From: CBDCXF01 sp965223755
GTDB taxonomy: Bacteria > Acidobacteriota > Thermoanaerobaculia > Multivoradales > JAHEKO01
Length of the DNA: 64,000 nt
Assembly: GCA_965223755.1 (NCBI GenBank)
Contig: CBDCXF010000002.1
Location: 1,240,001 to 1,304,000, forward strand
Reading direction: 5' to 3'
Below are positions 1 to 9,282 of this stretch, one piece after another (the first letter of the stretch is position 1; each line of letters starts with the position of its first letter). The notes beneath the pieces are model-generated. The model worked only from the letters and a program-made list of their open reading frames with translations. It made no database searches and was not told the DNA's origin. The position numbers and the translations under genes are program-made.

Positions 1-723
1 GCGTTGACCGAACAAGGCGCGACCTCCGAGACTATTTCCGTGGTTGACGAGAACTACCGCGAGCCTCTGGAGTCGGCGTCCAAAGCCACTGGCGGAAAAT
101 TGCTCCGTTCTTCAGGACTGTTGCAAGAGCAACTCACCACCTTGGTGCAGGAGGTCGGTATCTTCTACTCACTTGGATTCACTCCGCCACCCGAATGGCA
201 GCCTGGCTCTCAGCACGACATCAAAGTGCGGGTGAAGCAACGCGGGTTCCAAACTTGGCACCGGGACTCAGTGGCGCTCCCTCAGCGAGACGAACGCGAA
301 GCCAGCGCTACGGTCGCCGCGCTGATGTATCAATCGGTCGCCAATCCCCTCCAGGTGTCGGCGACCCCGGGTGAAGGTACGCGCCGTGAGGATGGTCTTT
401 TGGCCCTACCCATCAACGTCGAGATCCCGGTGGCCCAGATCGGCTTGCTGCCCGCAGAGGACATTCACGCCAGCCAGCTCACCATCTACGTCACCACCAA
501 GAGCCACGACGGCCAGGCTCGTCAGGTGCAGAAGATTCCCTTTGACCTCAGGATCCCAGCGGACAAAGTCGAGGAAGCGCAGAGCCAGTCGGCCCACTAC
601 GCGCTACCGGTGGTGTTACGACCCGGCGATCAGCAAGTGGCGATCGGCGTTGCCGACAACGTGCGAGGAGTCTTTTCGGCTCTGCGCATCGACGTGGCCG
701 GCCTTGCCCCGCCGCGTTCCTAA
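1..723 (+). CDS. C-terminal part of an acidobacterial VWFA-related secreted protein (partial)
   Basis: The reading frame is open from the first base of the window, so this is the 3' end of a longer gene cut by the window edge; the TTG at position 4 is not a credible start. The visible 240 residues contain 'YSLGFTPP' followed by a basic stretch 'IKVRVKQRGFQTWHRDS'. This matches the end of the VWA-like domain in VWFA-related proteins that are abundant in Acidobacteriota (pattern Y-x-L-G-Y ... H-x-I-x-V-x-V), followed by a beta-rich C-terminal domain. Family function is unknown; members are exported. It converges on the TonB receptor gene and shares a terminator with it. The assignment rests on this motif only. 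Confidence 0.6.
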   Translation, partial: ALTEQGATSETISVVDENYREPLESASKATGGKLLRSSGLLQEQLTTLVQEVGIFYSLGFTPPPEWQPGSQHDIKVRVKQRGFQTWHRDSVALPQRDEREASATVAALMYQSVANPLQVSATPGEGTRREDGLLALPINVEIPVAQIGLLPAEDIHASQLTIYVTTKSHDGQARQVQKIPFDLRIPADKVEEAQSQSAHYALPVVLRPGDQQVAIGVADNVRGVFSALRIDVAGLAPPRS

Positions 724-763
724 CCAGCTAGCTCCGGTAACGGCGGTTCTTGTCACAGCAGGT

Positions 764-795
764 AAAAAAAGAGCCCTCCAAACGGAGGGCTCTTT
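764..795 (-). terminator. Rho-independent terminator between convergent genes
   Basis: A 9-bp stem GAGCCCTCC/GGAGGGCTC (771-779 and 784-792) has a 4-nt loop. Read on the minus strand it is followed by seven T (764-770), so it terminates the TonB receptor at 830-3916. On the plus strand it is followed by only TTT and may weakly terminate the VWFA-like gene. The stem is identical to that of the terminator at 4401-4429. Confidence 0.85.
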
Positions 796-829
796 GTCGA
801 CTAGATCAGTCGGTTGACGCCGAGTTTGG

Positions 830-3800
830 CTAGAAGCGCAATCGAGCGCCAACGAAGTAACGGCGAGGATCGACGAAGGTGACTCCTTCACGGAACGCGA
901 ATCCGTCGCCGCCTGGGACCAGGTCCTGGATGCGAATGACCGACTGGTCGTCAAGAAGGTTGAAGACGTCAAGGAAGAAGTCCACCTCCATGCGATCGTT
1001 GGTCTGCCACACGTAGGAGCCGCGGATATCCAACACGCCGTAGGAGTCGCCATCGAAGAACCCAAGGGTGTCGCTGGCGATCCAACTGTCTTCAAAGGTG
1101 CCACCCGGCCAACCGCCGAACTCGAAGTCCTGCGTGACCTGATCGGGCAAGCTGCGACGGAAGGCTTGGCGGCCGTTACGGTTAAGCGTGATACCGGAGT
1201 TCCATCGGTAGCTACCACCGACCTGGAATCCGTTGTCCCAACTGTAGGAACCGTGAACCTTGAAGAGCTGCTCGACCAATCCGGGCAGCGTACCGGTGCG
1301 GTTGGGCGCGCGTGGATCTAGGAAGATCACGTCGCCGGCGCCGTCAAAGTTGGCATCCGAGTTGGAGTTCCCCTCGGCGTCAGCGTAGTTGTAGGAAGCC
1401 AAGAGCTGCCAGTTGTCGCTGAAGCGCTTGCGGAAAATGAGCTCGAGACCCTGCCACTCGCGGAAGGCGCCCGGCAGGGTTCCGATCAAGAAGTTGAGGT
1501 TGGTCGGAATCTCCGACAGGCTGTTAAAGCCGAAGAACTGCGGACCCAGGAAAAAGAACAGATTGCTGATGTCACCGCGCCCACAAGGAACGGCAGGGTC
1601 ACCACCGCCACAAGTAGCGATCGCGTCGGCCAGCAGGCCGCGGTACTGGGCCTCGTTGTAGTAGAACGAGCCGTAGTCCTCACCGATGTCTTCGGTCTCG
1701 CGATCGACGAGGTTGATCTCGAAAGCCATGTTGCGACCGAGGTCACGCTTGTACTGCAACTGGATCTCGGTGGTGACCGGGGTGAGGATGCGCGGCGCAA
1801 AGAACGCGTCCTGGACCGCGGTGCCACCGCGGAAGCGGAAGCGCACCCAGTCTTGCAGCGCGTCGACGTAGACTTGCTCTTCGATGACGCGGCCGGTCAG
1901 CGAGCCGGCGAAGTCAATCGCGGTATCGCGGAAGGCATCGTAGTAGTCACCGTAGAAAAAACCGATGCTGCTGCGCCCATCGCCCTTGATGTCATAGGCG
2001 ACGCTGATGCGCGGTGCGACCTCGGTGTCCCAGGTGCCGACATCTTCGCCGTTGTCAGCGATGAAAGTGGTGTCCTCAGCGCGGATTCCGGCATTGACAC
2101 TCCACTTCTTCCACTGCCAGGCATCCTGGATGTAGAAGTGGGTGGACTCAGAACCCTTGTTGGAAACACCCGCCTGCGTCTGCAGATCGCGGGTGTAGTT
2201 GATCTGTCCGTTGGGGTTGCCGGCGGTGCTGGCAAATGTCATGTGCCGGAGCAACTCGTTTTGGTCCAAGAAACCATTGCCATTGTCATCCCAGCCCAGG
2301 CTGATCAAGGTCTGGCGCTGCTCGGCGGTGAGACCTTCGTTGAAGCCAACGACTTCATCGGTGGAAACACCAAAGTCGACCAACGACCAACCGCCGTTGA
2401 CAATGGTGTCGAGCAGGACGGGACCTGCGGTTCCTCGCGGCGACAACGAAATGTAGGTCGCCGGCGGATCGCCGGTGGTCTGTGGGTTCTCGAATAAGGT
2501 GCTCTCCCCATCGACGACGCCGAACTTGAGGCTGTGATCGCCCCAACTGGTGTCGAAGAGATACTCGAGCGAACCGCGCGCCGCTTCGGTGGCGCGGAAA
2601 ACCTCGATGTTGGTGCCAGAGCCGCCGAGTGTTTCTTCGGCCGACGTTCGAGTTACGCCCGGCGCGAAAGAGACGTCATTGGCGGGTGACTGGTCTAGAG
2701 GAGTGACATTGCGGTCGGCCTCGTGGTCGGTCACCGCCAGTTCGAGCGCCGCAGACCCCCAAACGCGGTTGTAGCTAACGCTGAAACGCTCGCCACCACG
2801 CTCACGAGTGAAGTTACTTGAGTTCGGGATATTGCGATCAAAGGAGCCATCGCGCTCGATGGGATCACTCAGGAAGGTGCCCGAAATCACATCGCTGTCG
2901 GTAAACGCCCAAGTGCCCTTGAAAAATCCCTGATCGGCTGTCTCGGTGACGGTACGCAGAAGCTGACCCTGCTCGTTGGCCACGTCTCTCTCTTCTTCAA
3001 CTTGGCGGAAGCTGGCAAAGAACCAGGCTTTATCGCGCGCGATCGGGCCACCGAGGGTGGCCGCGGCGTCGAAAGTTGAGAAGGTCTCGTCGGCGAAATG
3101 CTCGTTGTCGCCGACCAGACTGTCGTTCTGTAGGTAGTAGTTCACCGAACCCGAGAATTGATTTCCACCGCTCTTGGTGACGACGTTGGAGATCAAGCCG
3201 GGCGCGCCAATGAATTCAGCCGGAATGGCTCCGGTCAGCACGCTCTGCTCTTGGATGATCTCGGTATTGAGGTCCGCTCCGGCGATGCCATCGGTGCGAT
3301 CGGTGGTGTTGATGCCGTCAAAGTAGTAGAGGTTGTCACTCGAACGGCCGACATCGCCGCCTTCACGGTCGGCGTCGCGATAGTTGACGCCCGAGCGGGA
3401 AGCCGGGTTGTCTGAGTCGCCGAGCGAATCCTGTACACCCGGAACCAACTGCAGGTAGTCCTGATACGAGCGCGCCGTCGGCAGTGACTCGGTGAGCTGC
3501 AAGGTAATGTCCTGTCCGGCTTGGGTCTTGGTGACATCGACAAGAGGGGCCTCGGCGACGACCAAGAGTTCTTCGGAAATCTCGGCCAGAGCGAGTTGCA
3601 CCTCGACCGACTGAGTTTGACCGGCGCGCACTGTGACCGCACTTACGGTCTGTGTCGCAAAGCCTTCGAGGCTGACCGTAACCACATAGTTGGTGGCGGG
3701 GTCGAGGGAAACGGCCCGAGCCCGACCGGCTCCATCGGTAACGACGGATCTGCGGGTCAGGGTCTGGTCTGAGGTGACGTTGATCGTCGCTCCGGGCAAG

Positions 3801-3916
3801 ACTGCTCCGTCGCTATCGGTCACCGTTACCTCCACCGTGCCGCGCTGTGCCTGGCCGAACGCTGCCGGCGAAATCAGCAACAAAGCTGCGGCTGTGAAGA
3901 TCACAACTCTACGCAT
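830..3916 (-). CDS. Oar-like TonB-dependent receptor, paralog 1
   Basis: This is a 1028-aa outer-membrane protein with a signal peptide (about residues 1-22), a carboxypeptidase-regulatory-like beta-sandwich (about 25-105), a plug domain and a long beta-barrel ending in the aromatic terminal strand 'YFVGARLRF'. The ATG at 3916 is preferred over the upstream ATG because AAGGAGT lies 6 nt before it and a clean signal peptide follows. It belongs to the OmpA-related/Oar group of TonB-dependent transporters, common in Acidobacteriota, with unknown substrates (proposed: large carbohydrates or peptides). An EF-hand-like loop lies in an extracellular loop at 2255-2290. It is a close paralog of the next gene, with long identical stretches in the plug (for example 'LPTARSYQDYLQLVPGVQD'), implying tandem duplication. 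Confidence 0.9.
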   Translation of the reverse strand: MRRVVIFTAAALLLISPAAFGQAQRGTVEVTVTDSDGAVLPGATINVTSDQTLTRRSVVTDGAGRARAVSLDPATNYVVTVSLEGFATQTVSAVTVRAGQTQSVEVQLALAEISEELLVVAEAPLVDVTKTQAGQDITLQLTESLPTARSYQDYLQLVPGVQDSLGDSDNPASRSGVNYRDADREGGDVGRSSDNLYYFDGINTTDRTDGIAGADLNTEIIQEQSVLTGAIPAEFIGAPGLISNVVTKSGGNQFSGSVNYYLQNDSLVGDNEHFADETFSTFDAAATLGGPIARDKAWFFASFRQVEEERDVANEQGQLLRTVTETADQGFFKGTWAFTDSDVISGTFLSDPIERDGSFDRNIPNSSNFTRERGGERFSVSYNRVWGSAALELAVTDHEADRNVTPLDQSPANDVSFAPGVTRTSAEETLGGSGTNIEVFRATEAARGSLEYLFDTSWGDHSLKFGVVDGESTLFENPQTTGDPPATYISLSPRGTAGPVLLDTIVNGGWSLVDFGVSTDEVVGFNEGLTAEQRQTLISLGWDDNGNGFLDQNELLRHMTFASTAGNPNGQINYTRDLQTQAGVSNKGSESTHFYIQDAWQWKKWSVNAGIRAEDTTFIADNGEDVGTWDTEVAPRISVAYDIKGDGRSSIGFFYGDYYDAFRDTAIDFAGSLTGRVIEEQVYVDALQDWVRFRFRGGTAVQDAFFAPRILTPVTTEIQLQYKRDLGRNMAFEINLVDRETEDIGEDYGSFYYNEAQYRGLLADAIATCGGGDPAVPCGRGDISNLFFFLGPQFFGFNSLSEIPTNLNFLIGTLPGAFREWQGLELIFRKRFSDNWQLLASYNYADAEGNSNSDANFDGAGDVIFLDPRAPNRTGTLPGLVEQLFKVHGSYSWDNGFQVGGSYRWNSGITLNRNGRQAFRRSLPDQVTQDFEFGGWPGGTFEDSWIASDTLGFFDGDSYGVLDIRGSYVWQTNDRMEVDFFLDVFNLLDDQSVIRIQDLVPGGDGFAFREGVTFVDPRRYFVGARLRF

Positions 3917-4134
3917 TCGTACTCCTTCTGAGTTTGGTTGGAAAACGTGCACTGCTTTCACAATAAGCTGCAATCAATAGACCATGGTTATTAGGTTTCT
4001 GCAACTGTAGGTAAGAAAGAGCGCTGGTGCAGGCACCCATTGTCGAAGAGATCGGGAGCTGGTGGCAGTGACCGAGCGCAAAGTGTTGTGCGTTTCGACT
4101 GCGCGGTGCCTCCCGTACGTTACCCTTTTTGCCC

Positions 4135-4146
4135 AAGTATAAGAAT
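4135..4146 (-). promoter_or_regulatory. Possible promoter element of receptor paralog 1
   Basis: The minus-strand 12-mer ATTCTTATACTT matches ATTCTTGTATTT upstream of the second paralog (7575-7586) at 10 of 12 positions. Both are AT-rich and contain a -10-like core. The similarity could be a retained promoter after duplication. No convincing -35 box is visible, so this is tentative. Confidence 0.25.
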
Positions 4147-4313
4147 CTATAGAGCTTACGGACTCCATGGATCGTCGCCGGCTTGACTCCAGACTTGTGG
4201 GTTGTGCGCGCCACGGCGGACCACGAATCGGTCTGACTTGGTGGGTCGGGAGGTAAGGAGTCGCTCGAAGGAATGAAGACCGTGATATCGCTTGGATGTA
4301 ACTTTCCGCAAGG

Positions 4314-4351
4314 AATTCAATGCTTCGAACATGAAATCCAATGCTTTGAAC
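4314..4351. repeat. 17-bp direct repeat spaced 21 bp in the inter-receptor region
   Basis: AATTCAATGCTTCGAAC (4314-4330) and AATCCAATGCTTTGAAC (4335-4351) differ at two positions and start 21 bp apart, two DNA helical turns. The repeat lies between the terminator of paralog 2 and the start of paralog 1, in an otherwise featureless gap of about 490 bp (3917-4400), so it may be a tandem regulator-binding site. Confidence 0.5.
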
Positions 4352-4400
4352 TAGGGGGCTTGGGCCGGTGGTCGCTGCTGGGCGGCAGTGAAGCGCAGAA

Positions 4401-4429
4401 TGAAAAAGAGCCCTCCCGAAGGAGGGCTC
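4401..4429 (-). terminator. Rho-independent terminator of receptor paralog 2
   Basis: The stem GAGCCCTCC/GGAGGGCTC (4408-4416, 4421-4429) has a CGAA loop. On the minus strand it is followed by five T (4403-4407). The stem is the same as in the terminator after paralog 1, suggesting that the duplicated unit included the terminator. Confidence 0.85.
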
Positions 4430-4472
4430 TGGTTGCAGCGATTGACCCGCTGCGAGGAGCGGTACGACTGCC

Positions 4473-7400
4473 CTAGAAGCGCAAGCGGGCTCCGAGAAAG
4501 TAGCGCCTTGGCTGCACGAAGTCGATTCCCTCAAGGTATTGAAAACCATCTCCACCGCCGACCAGATCCTGAACCCGGATCACGTTTTGGTCGTCGAGGA
4601 TGTTAAAGATGTCGAGGAAGAAGTCGACCTCCATGCGGTCGTTGGCATTCCACACATAGGAACCACGCACATCGAGGATGCCGTAGGCTTCGCCATCAAT
4701 GAATCCGAGCGCGTCAGGCGCGATCCAGTTGTCTTCGAAGCCCCCGCCGGGCCAATCCCAGAACGCAAACGGTGTGGCGGTGCGATCGGGGAGACTGCGG
4801 CCGAACGATTGGCCCTGATTGCGGTTGAGCACGATGCCGGAATTCCAGCGGTAGCTGCCGCCGACCTGGAAGCCGTTGTCCCAGTTGTACGAGCCGTGAA
4901 CCTTGAACAAGTGCTCGACCAGCCCCGGCTGTGTACCGGTGCGGTTGGGAGCCCTTGGATCCAAGAAGATCACGTCGCCGGCGCCGTCAAAAGCACCGTC
5001 TGAATTGGAGTTGCCTTCAGCATCGGCGTAGTTATATGACGCCAGTAGTTGCCAATTGTTGCTGTAGCGCTTGCGGAAGATGAGTTCTAGCCCCTGCCAA
5101 TCGCGAAACGCCTCGGGTAGCGTTCCAAGGTAGAAATTGAAGACTGGAATGTCGGCAAGCGTCGCGAAGCCGAAGTACTGTGGACCCAGGAAGAAATTCT
5201 GCGGAGCGGAAGCATCGCCGCCGAATGCAGCGTAAACCGCCGGGTCAAAATACAAGCTGGCGAAGTCCTCACCGAGGTTGGTGGTTTCGCGATCGATGAG
5301 GTTGACCTCGATCATCATGTTGCGGCCGAGATCTCGCTTGTACTGCAACTGAAGCTCTTCGGTGACCGGAGTCTCAATCGCCGGCATGAAGAAGCCGTCG
5401 CCGGGACCACGCTCGCGGTAGGTCACCCACTCGCCGAGAGCATCGACAAACACCTGCTCGTGCAAGATGCGAGCGTTCTGACTACCGGCAAAGTCGATTG
5501 CGGTGTCTCGCCATGCATCGAAGTATTCGCCGTAGAACAGGCCGATACTGCTCTTGCCGTCACCTTTGATGTCGTAGGCAACGCTCAAGCGCGGTGCGAT
5601 TTCACTGTCAAAGGTGAACTTGGTGTCACCGGTGTCGGCGACGAAGTCGGTTTCCTCGACGCGCACACCGGCGTTCACACTCCACTTGTTGTGCTGCCAC
5701 GAGTCCTGCAAGTAATAGCTTAGGGCTTCAGAACCCTTCTCGCTCTCTCCCCGCCGGACAATTAGGTCCCTTTGGTAGTTGACAACACCGTGGGGGTTGC
5801 CCGCGGTCGACCCGAACGTCATGTTGGCGATGAGTTCAGCGGCGCTGAAAGTTCCGTCGCCGTCGGCGTCCCAGCCAAGGCCAATCAGGGTTGCGCGCTG
5901 ATCGGCGGTCAAGAAGCCATTGAAGCCGCTAACGTCGCTGGCTGCTGCTTGAAAGTCGGTTCGCGACCACCCGTCAGCAATGACGCTGGCCAAGGAGGCC
6001 GGAGCAAAGAGGGAAACAAAGCTCGCCGGCGGATTGCCGAGCTTGGTCTCATCTTCGAACAAACGGCTGTCGGTGCTCACAACCCCAAACTTGAGCGCGT
6101 GGTCGCCCCAACCGGTGTCGAAGAGATACTCGAGGGAACCACGTTGTGATTCCGTACCGCGCTCTTCCAGGATGAGGTCGCCCGCCCCGCCACGAAATTC
6201 TTCAGCGGAAGAGAAGACAACTCCAGGGGCGAAAGAGACGGTGTTTTCGTTTTCCGAGTTCTTGGGAATCTCGTTACGGTCGGCGTCGTGCTCGGTGAAT
6301 GCAAGTTCCAGAGCAGCACTGCCCCAAACGCGGTTGTAGCCGAGGCTGTAACGCTCTCCGCCACGCTCCCGAATAAGGTCCTTGCTGTTGGCACGATCGC
6401 GATCGAAGAGTCCACTTTGATCGGACGGGTCGGTTAGGAAGGTTCCCGAAAGAACGTCGCTATCCGTCAAAGCCCAGGTGACTTTGGCAAAGCCCTGGTC
6501 GGACTCCAGCGACGGAGTGCGAAGAAACACGCCATTCTCGTTGGTGACGTCCCGTTCGAGCTCGGTTTGGCGAAAGCTGGCAAAGAACCAGGCTTTGTCG
6601 CGGGCGATCGGTCCGCCGAGGGTGAATGCAGCATCGGTGGTTGAGAACGAATCGTCGGCAAAGTGCTCGTTGTCAGAAACCAAGCTGTCGTTTTGGAAGT
6701 AGTAGTTCACCGAACCCGAGAACTGGTTGCCACCACTCTTGGTCACTACGTTGGATACCAGGCCTGGAACGCCGACGAACTCCGCCGGGATCGCGCCGGT
6801 GAGCACGCTCTGTTCCTGAATGATTTCGGTGTTGAGATCAGCACCGTTCATGCTCAGAGTGCGGTCGGTGACGTTAATGCCGTCGAAGTAGTACACGTTG
6901 TCAGTCGAAAAGCCGACGTCGCCGATGTCGGAGTCGTCGCGGTCACGGTAGTTGATCCCGGATCGTGACGCCGGGTTGGCGGTGTCTCCAAGGGTGTCTT
7001 GGACACCGGGGACCAACTGCAAGTAGTCCTGATAGGAACGCGCGGTTGGCAGTGACTCGGTGAGCTGCAGAGTGATGTCCTGCCCCGCTTGCGTCTTAGT
7101 GACGTCCACGAGGGGTGCTTCGGCAACCACGATGAGTTCCTCGGAGATTTCCGCCAGGGATAACTGCACCTCGAGTGACTGTGTCTGTCCGGCACGCACG
7201 ACCACCGATTCCACGGTTCGTCCTGCGAAGCCCTCCAGGTTGACGGTCACGACGTAGTTGGCTGCTGGATCCAACGATACCGCTCGCGCGGTTCCATTGG
7301 CATCGGTGACCACGGTTCGCCGGGTGAGGGTCTGATCAGACGAAATGTTGACGGTTGCTCCGGGCAAGCTAGCTCCGTCGGCGTCTGACACCGTTACCTC

Positions 7401-7484
7401 GACGATGCCGCGCTGAGCTTGGGCAAAAGCTGCTGGCGTAGCCAACAGCATTGCAGCCAAGCCGAGTATCAAAAGTCTACGCAT
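4473..7484 (-). CDS. Oar-like TonB-dependent receptor, paralog 2
   Basis: This is a 1003-aa outer-membrane receptor with the same architecture as its neighbour: signal peptide (about 1-22, ending 'AFAQAQRG'), carboxypeptidase-regulatory domain, plug and beta-barrel ending 'YFLGARLRF'. The start at 7484 is chosen because GAGAAAGGAGAA lies just upstream and the signal peptide begins 'MRRLLILGLAAMLLAT'. Divergence from paralog 1 is concentrated in the putative surface loops of the barrel, as expected if the two copies bind different ligands. A canonical EF-hand loop (D-x-D-x-D-G-x-x-S-x-x-E) lies at 5835-5870. The substrate is unknown; energy would come from a TonB complex such as the TonB-family protein at 61513-62223. 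Confidence 0.9.
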   Translation of the reverse strand: MRRLLILGLAAMLLATPAAFAQAQRGIVEVTVSDADGASLPGATVNISSDQTLTRRTVVTDANGTARAVSLDPAANYVVTVNLEGFAGRTVESVVVRAGQTQSLEVQLSLAEISEELIVVAEAPLVDVTKTQAGQDITLQLTESLPTARSYQDYLQLVPGVQDTLGDTANPASRSGINYRDRDDSDIGDVGFSTDNVYYFDGINVTDRTLSMNGADLNTEIIQEQSVLTGAIPAEFVGVPGLVSNVVTKSGGNQFSGSVNYYFQNDSLVSDNEHFADDSFSTTDAAFTLGGPIARDKAWFFASFRQTELERDVTNENGVFLRTPSLESDQGFAKVTWALTDSDVLSGTFLTDPSDQSGLFDRDRANSKDLIRERGGERYSLGYNRVWGSAALELAFTEHDADRNEIPKNSENENTVSFAPGVVFSSAEEFRGGAGDLILEERGTESQRGSLEYLFDTGWGDHALKFGVVSTDSRLFEDETKLGNPPASFVSLFAPASLASVIADGWSRTDFQAAASDVSGFNGFLTADQRATLIGLGWDADGDGTFSAAELIANMTFGSTAGNPHGVVNYQRDLIVRRGESEKGSEALSYYLQDSWQHNKWSVNAGVRVEETDFVADTGDTKFTFDSEIAPRLSVAYDIKGDGKSSIGLFYGEYFDAWRDTAIDFAGSQNARILHEQVFVDALGEWVTYRERGPGDGFFMPAIETPVTEELQLQYKRDLGRNMMIEVNLIDRETTNLGEDFASLYFDPAVYAAFGGDASAPQNFFLGPQYFGFATLADIPVFNFYLGTLPEAFRDWQGLELIFRKRYSNNWQLLASYNYADAEGNSNSDGAFDGAGDVIFLDPRAPNRTGTQPGLVEHLFKVHGSYNWDNGFQVGGSYRWNSGIVLNRNQGQSFGRSLPDRTATPFAFWDWPGGGFEDNWIAPDALGFIDGEAYGILDVRGSYVWNANDRMEVDFFLDIFNILDDQNVIRVQDLVGGGDGFQYLEGIDFVQPRRYFLGARLRF

Positions 7485-7574
7485 CGATTCTCCTTTCTCG
7501 ACGTAATAGAGGGACTGCACTGCGCCGGCTTGAGCTGCAATGGCCGGACCGATTTTGCCATCTTCCTATTCTCT

Positions 7575-7586
7575 AAATACAAGAAT
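7575..7586 (-). promoter_or_regulatory. Possible promoter element of receptor paralog 2
   Basis: ATTCTTGTATTT on the minus strand, about 90 bp before the start codon, resembles the element at 4135-4146. The surrounding 7560-7620 is unusually AT-rich for this genome. No TTGACA-like box is spaced correctly, so confidence is low. Confidence 0.25.
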
Positions 7587-7620
7587 TTAAAGGTATTTAA
7601 TAGACAATAGTTGTGAACAA

Positions 7621-7878
7621 AAGACAACATATTGAGATTTAAGGAGGGCTGGAAAGGACACGTGGTAAACGTCGCATAGACAGGCACTTGCGCTTCCTAT
7701 CTTGCGAAACCTCGCTGAGAATTCGCAGTTGGCGATGACTGCCTCGGTAACGACGACATCGCTGGGCACCGGCTTTGTTGAAGGGGCTTTGCGAGAGGCT
7801 ATTCAACCCGCCGAATCTTCCGGTCCAACGAATTGAACAACGACAGTCTGTCGGAGACCTCGCTGGCCGTCTCGGCGG
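7621..7878. other. Intergenic region without a recognised gene
   Basis: The 258 bp lie between the upstream region of receptor paralog 2 and the 3' end of the TPR lipoprotein gene. Short open frames here have no ribosome binding site and no recognisable product. I see no clear terminator hairpin for the TPR gene. Confidence 0.4.
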
Positions 7879-9282
7879 CTACGGGCAGGTCAATTGAAGT
7901 TGCGCCAGCCTCGCCGCCGCCGGAGAGCGGGGGTCGGTCTTTGCCGACGCACAGTAGTGCTGTTGAGCCAGTCGCAGCCGCCCGCCGGCTTCCTGCAGTA
8001 AGCCGAGGAAAAAATGCGCCTGCGGGTCGCCGGGAAAGAGGTCGAGTGCCGCTCGAAAGTGTGTTGCCGCGGCTTCTCTCTCGCCGGTTTGCGCCAGTGC
8101 GTTTCCCCAGTCGTTGTGCATGGCGGCGCTGAGGTCTTCGGCGTCGGCGATGCTCTCAAACAGTTGAATCGCCTTTGCCGGGTCGCCGCTGCGTAAATGG
8201 GCTTGTGCCAGAAGTGCGTGCGCTTGGGTGTTGTCGGGTTCGAGACGAGTTGCCTCGGCTAAGGGCGTAATCGCGGCTCCGGGCGTGCCGCTCTCGAGGT
8301 GAAACGCCCCCAGCCGGATGCGGGCGTCAACCGATTGCTGGTCGAGGCGGACCGCTTCGATCAGGTGGGGTAGCGCCTCAGGATTCCGACCCAGATGACC
8401 GTAGGCCGCGGCCAACTGCAAATGGGCTTCAGCGTTGTCTGGAGTCAGAGCGAGAACTTGCGTGAGTCCCAAGGCCGCCTGCTGGTAGTTGCCATGTTCG
8501 AGGAAGCTTTTGGCGCGCTCCCACAACAGAACCGAGCTGCGCTCCTCGGCGACAACCTCTCCAAACAGAGGATCGTCATAGAGATTGTAGGCGGCTGGAT
8601 CACTGGCGCGAGCAGCGGTTTTCCTCGCTTCGTCGACCTGACCGAGCCGCTGGTAAACCTGGCTCAATGTCGACAGAGCCTGGCCATGTCGTGGCGCCGC
8701 TTTCAGCACGGTTTCGAGTTGCGTACGAGCCCCCTCCAGATCTCCCTTGGCGAGCTGGATTTGGGCGAGGGCGACGCGAGCCGGTTGAAGCTCCGGGCTC
8801 AGGGTCAAAGCCCTTTTGAACGTCTCCGCAGCCTGGTCGGGAAGATTGCGTGCAACCAGCACATTGCCCAAACGCATGTGCCCCGGAGCGTAGTTAGGTC
8901 GCTTGGCGATGAAGGCTCGAAAGGCGTCCTCGGCAGCTTCGAGGTCGGTGCCAAGAACACTCAGGACATCCCCTAGGTAGTAGGCCCACCGCTCCTCGCT
9001 GCCATCCAGTTCTCGTGCCTTCGAGTATGCGTCCTCGGCTTCTTCGTAGAGGCGATGAGCGTGGGCGACCATGCCGAAAGTGCCCCACGCTTGCGAGGAC
9101 AGCGGCTCATCTTCAATTTTCCTGGCAAGCTCGCGAAAGCGGTCGGCGACCTGGCTCTCCATCCCCGTGAGGTCGGGCATGGGCACCTCGACGTCCACCG
9201 TTGCCGGTGCATCGCCGCTCGGACCGCAGCCGCTCAGGGCAAGAATCAAACCCAGTACGGGAATCCGGAGCCACCAACTCAC
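7879..9282 (-). CDS. TPR-repeat lipoprotein
   Basis: This is a 467-aa protein that starts at a GTG overlapping the TGA stop of the upstream ASPIC gene (GTGA), with GAAGGGA ahead of it. That start gives a lipoprotein signal ending in the lipobox 'LSGC' near residue 20. The rest is a solenoid of about ten tetratricopeptide repeats (pattern A-x-x-x-F/Y-x-x-A-L-x-L-x-P). A TPR protein directly after a CRTAC1/ASPIC protein is a recurring pair in Acidobacteriota and Planctomycetes, so the two are probably translationally coupled and act together in the periplasm or at the outer membrane. The function of the pair is not established. The longer open frame upstream of the GTG runs through the neighbouring gene and is rejected. 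Confidence 0.8.
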   Translation of the reverse strand: MSWWLRIPVLGLILALSGCGPSGDAPATVDVEVPMPDLTGMESQVADRFRELARKIEDEPLSSQAWGTFGMVAHAHRLYEEAEDAYSKARELDGSEERWAYYLGDVLSVLGTDLEAAEDAFRAFIAKRPNYAPGHMRLGNVLVARNLPDQAAETFKRALTLSPELQPARVALAQIQLAKGDLEGARTQLETVLKAAPRHGQALSTLSQVYQRLGQVDEARKTAARASDPAAYNLYDDPLFGEVVAEERSSVLLWERAKSFLEHGNYQQAALGLTQVLALTPDNAEAHLQLAAAYGHLGRNPEALPHLIEAVRLDQQSVDARIRLGAFHLESGTPGAAITPLAEATRLEPDNTQAHALLAQAHLRSGDPAKAIQLFESIADAEDLSAAMHNDWGNALAQTGEREAAATHFRAALDLFPGDPQAHFFLGLLQEAGGRLRLAQQHYCASAKTDPRSPAAARLAQLQLTCP

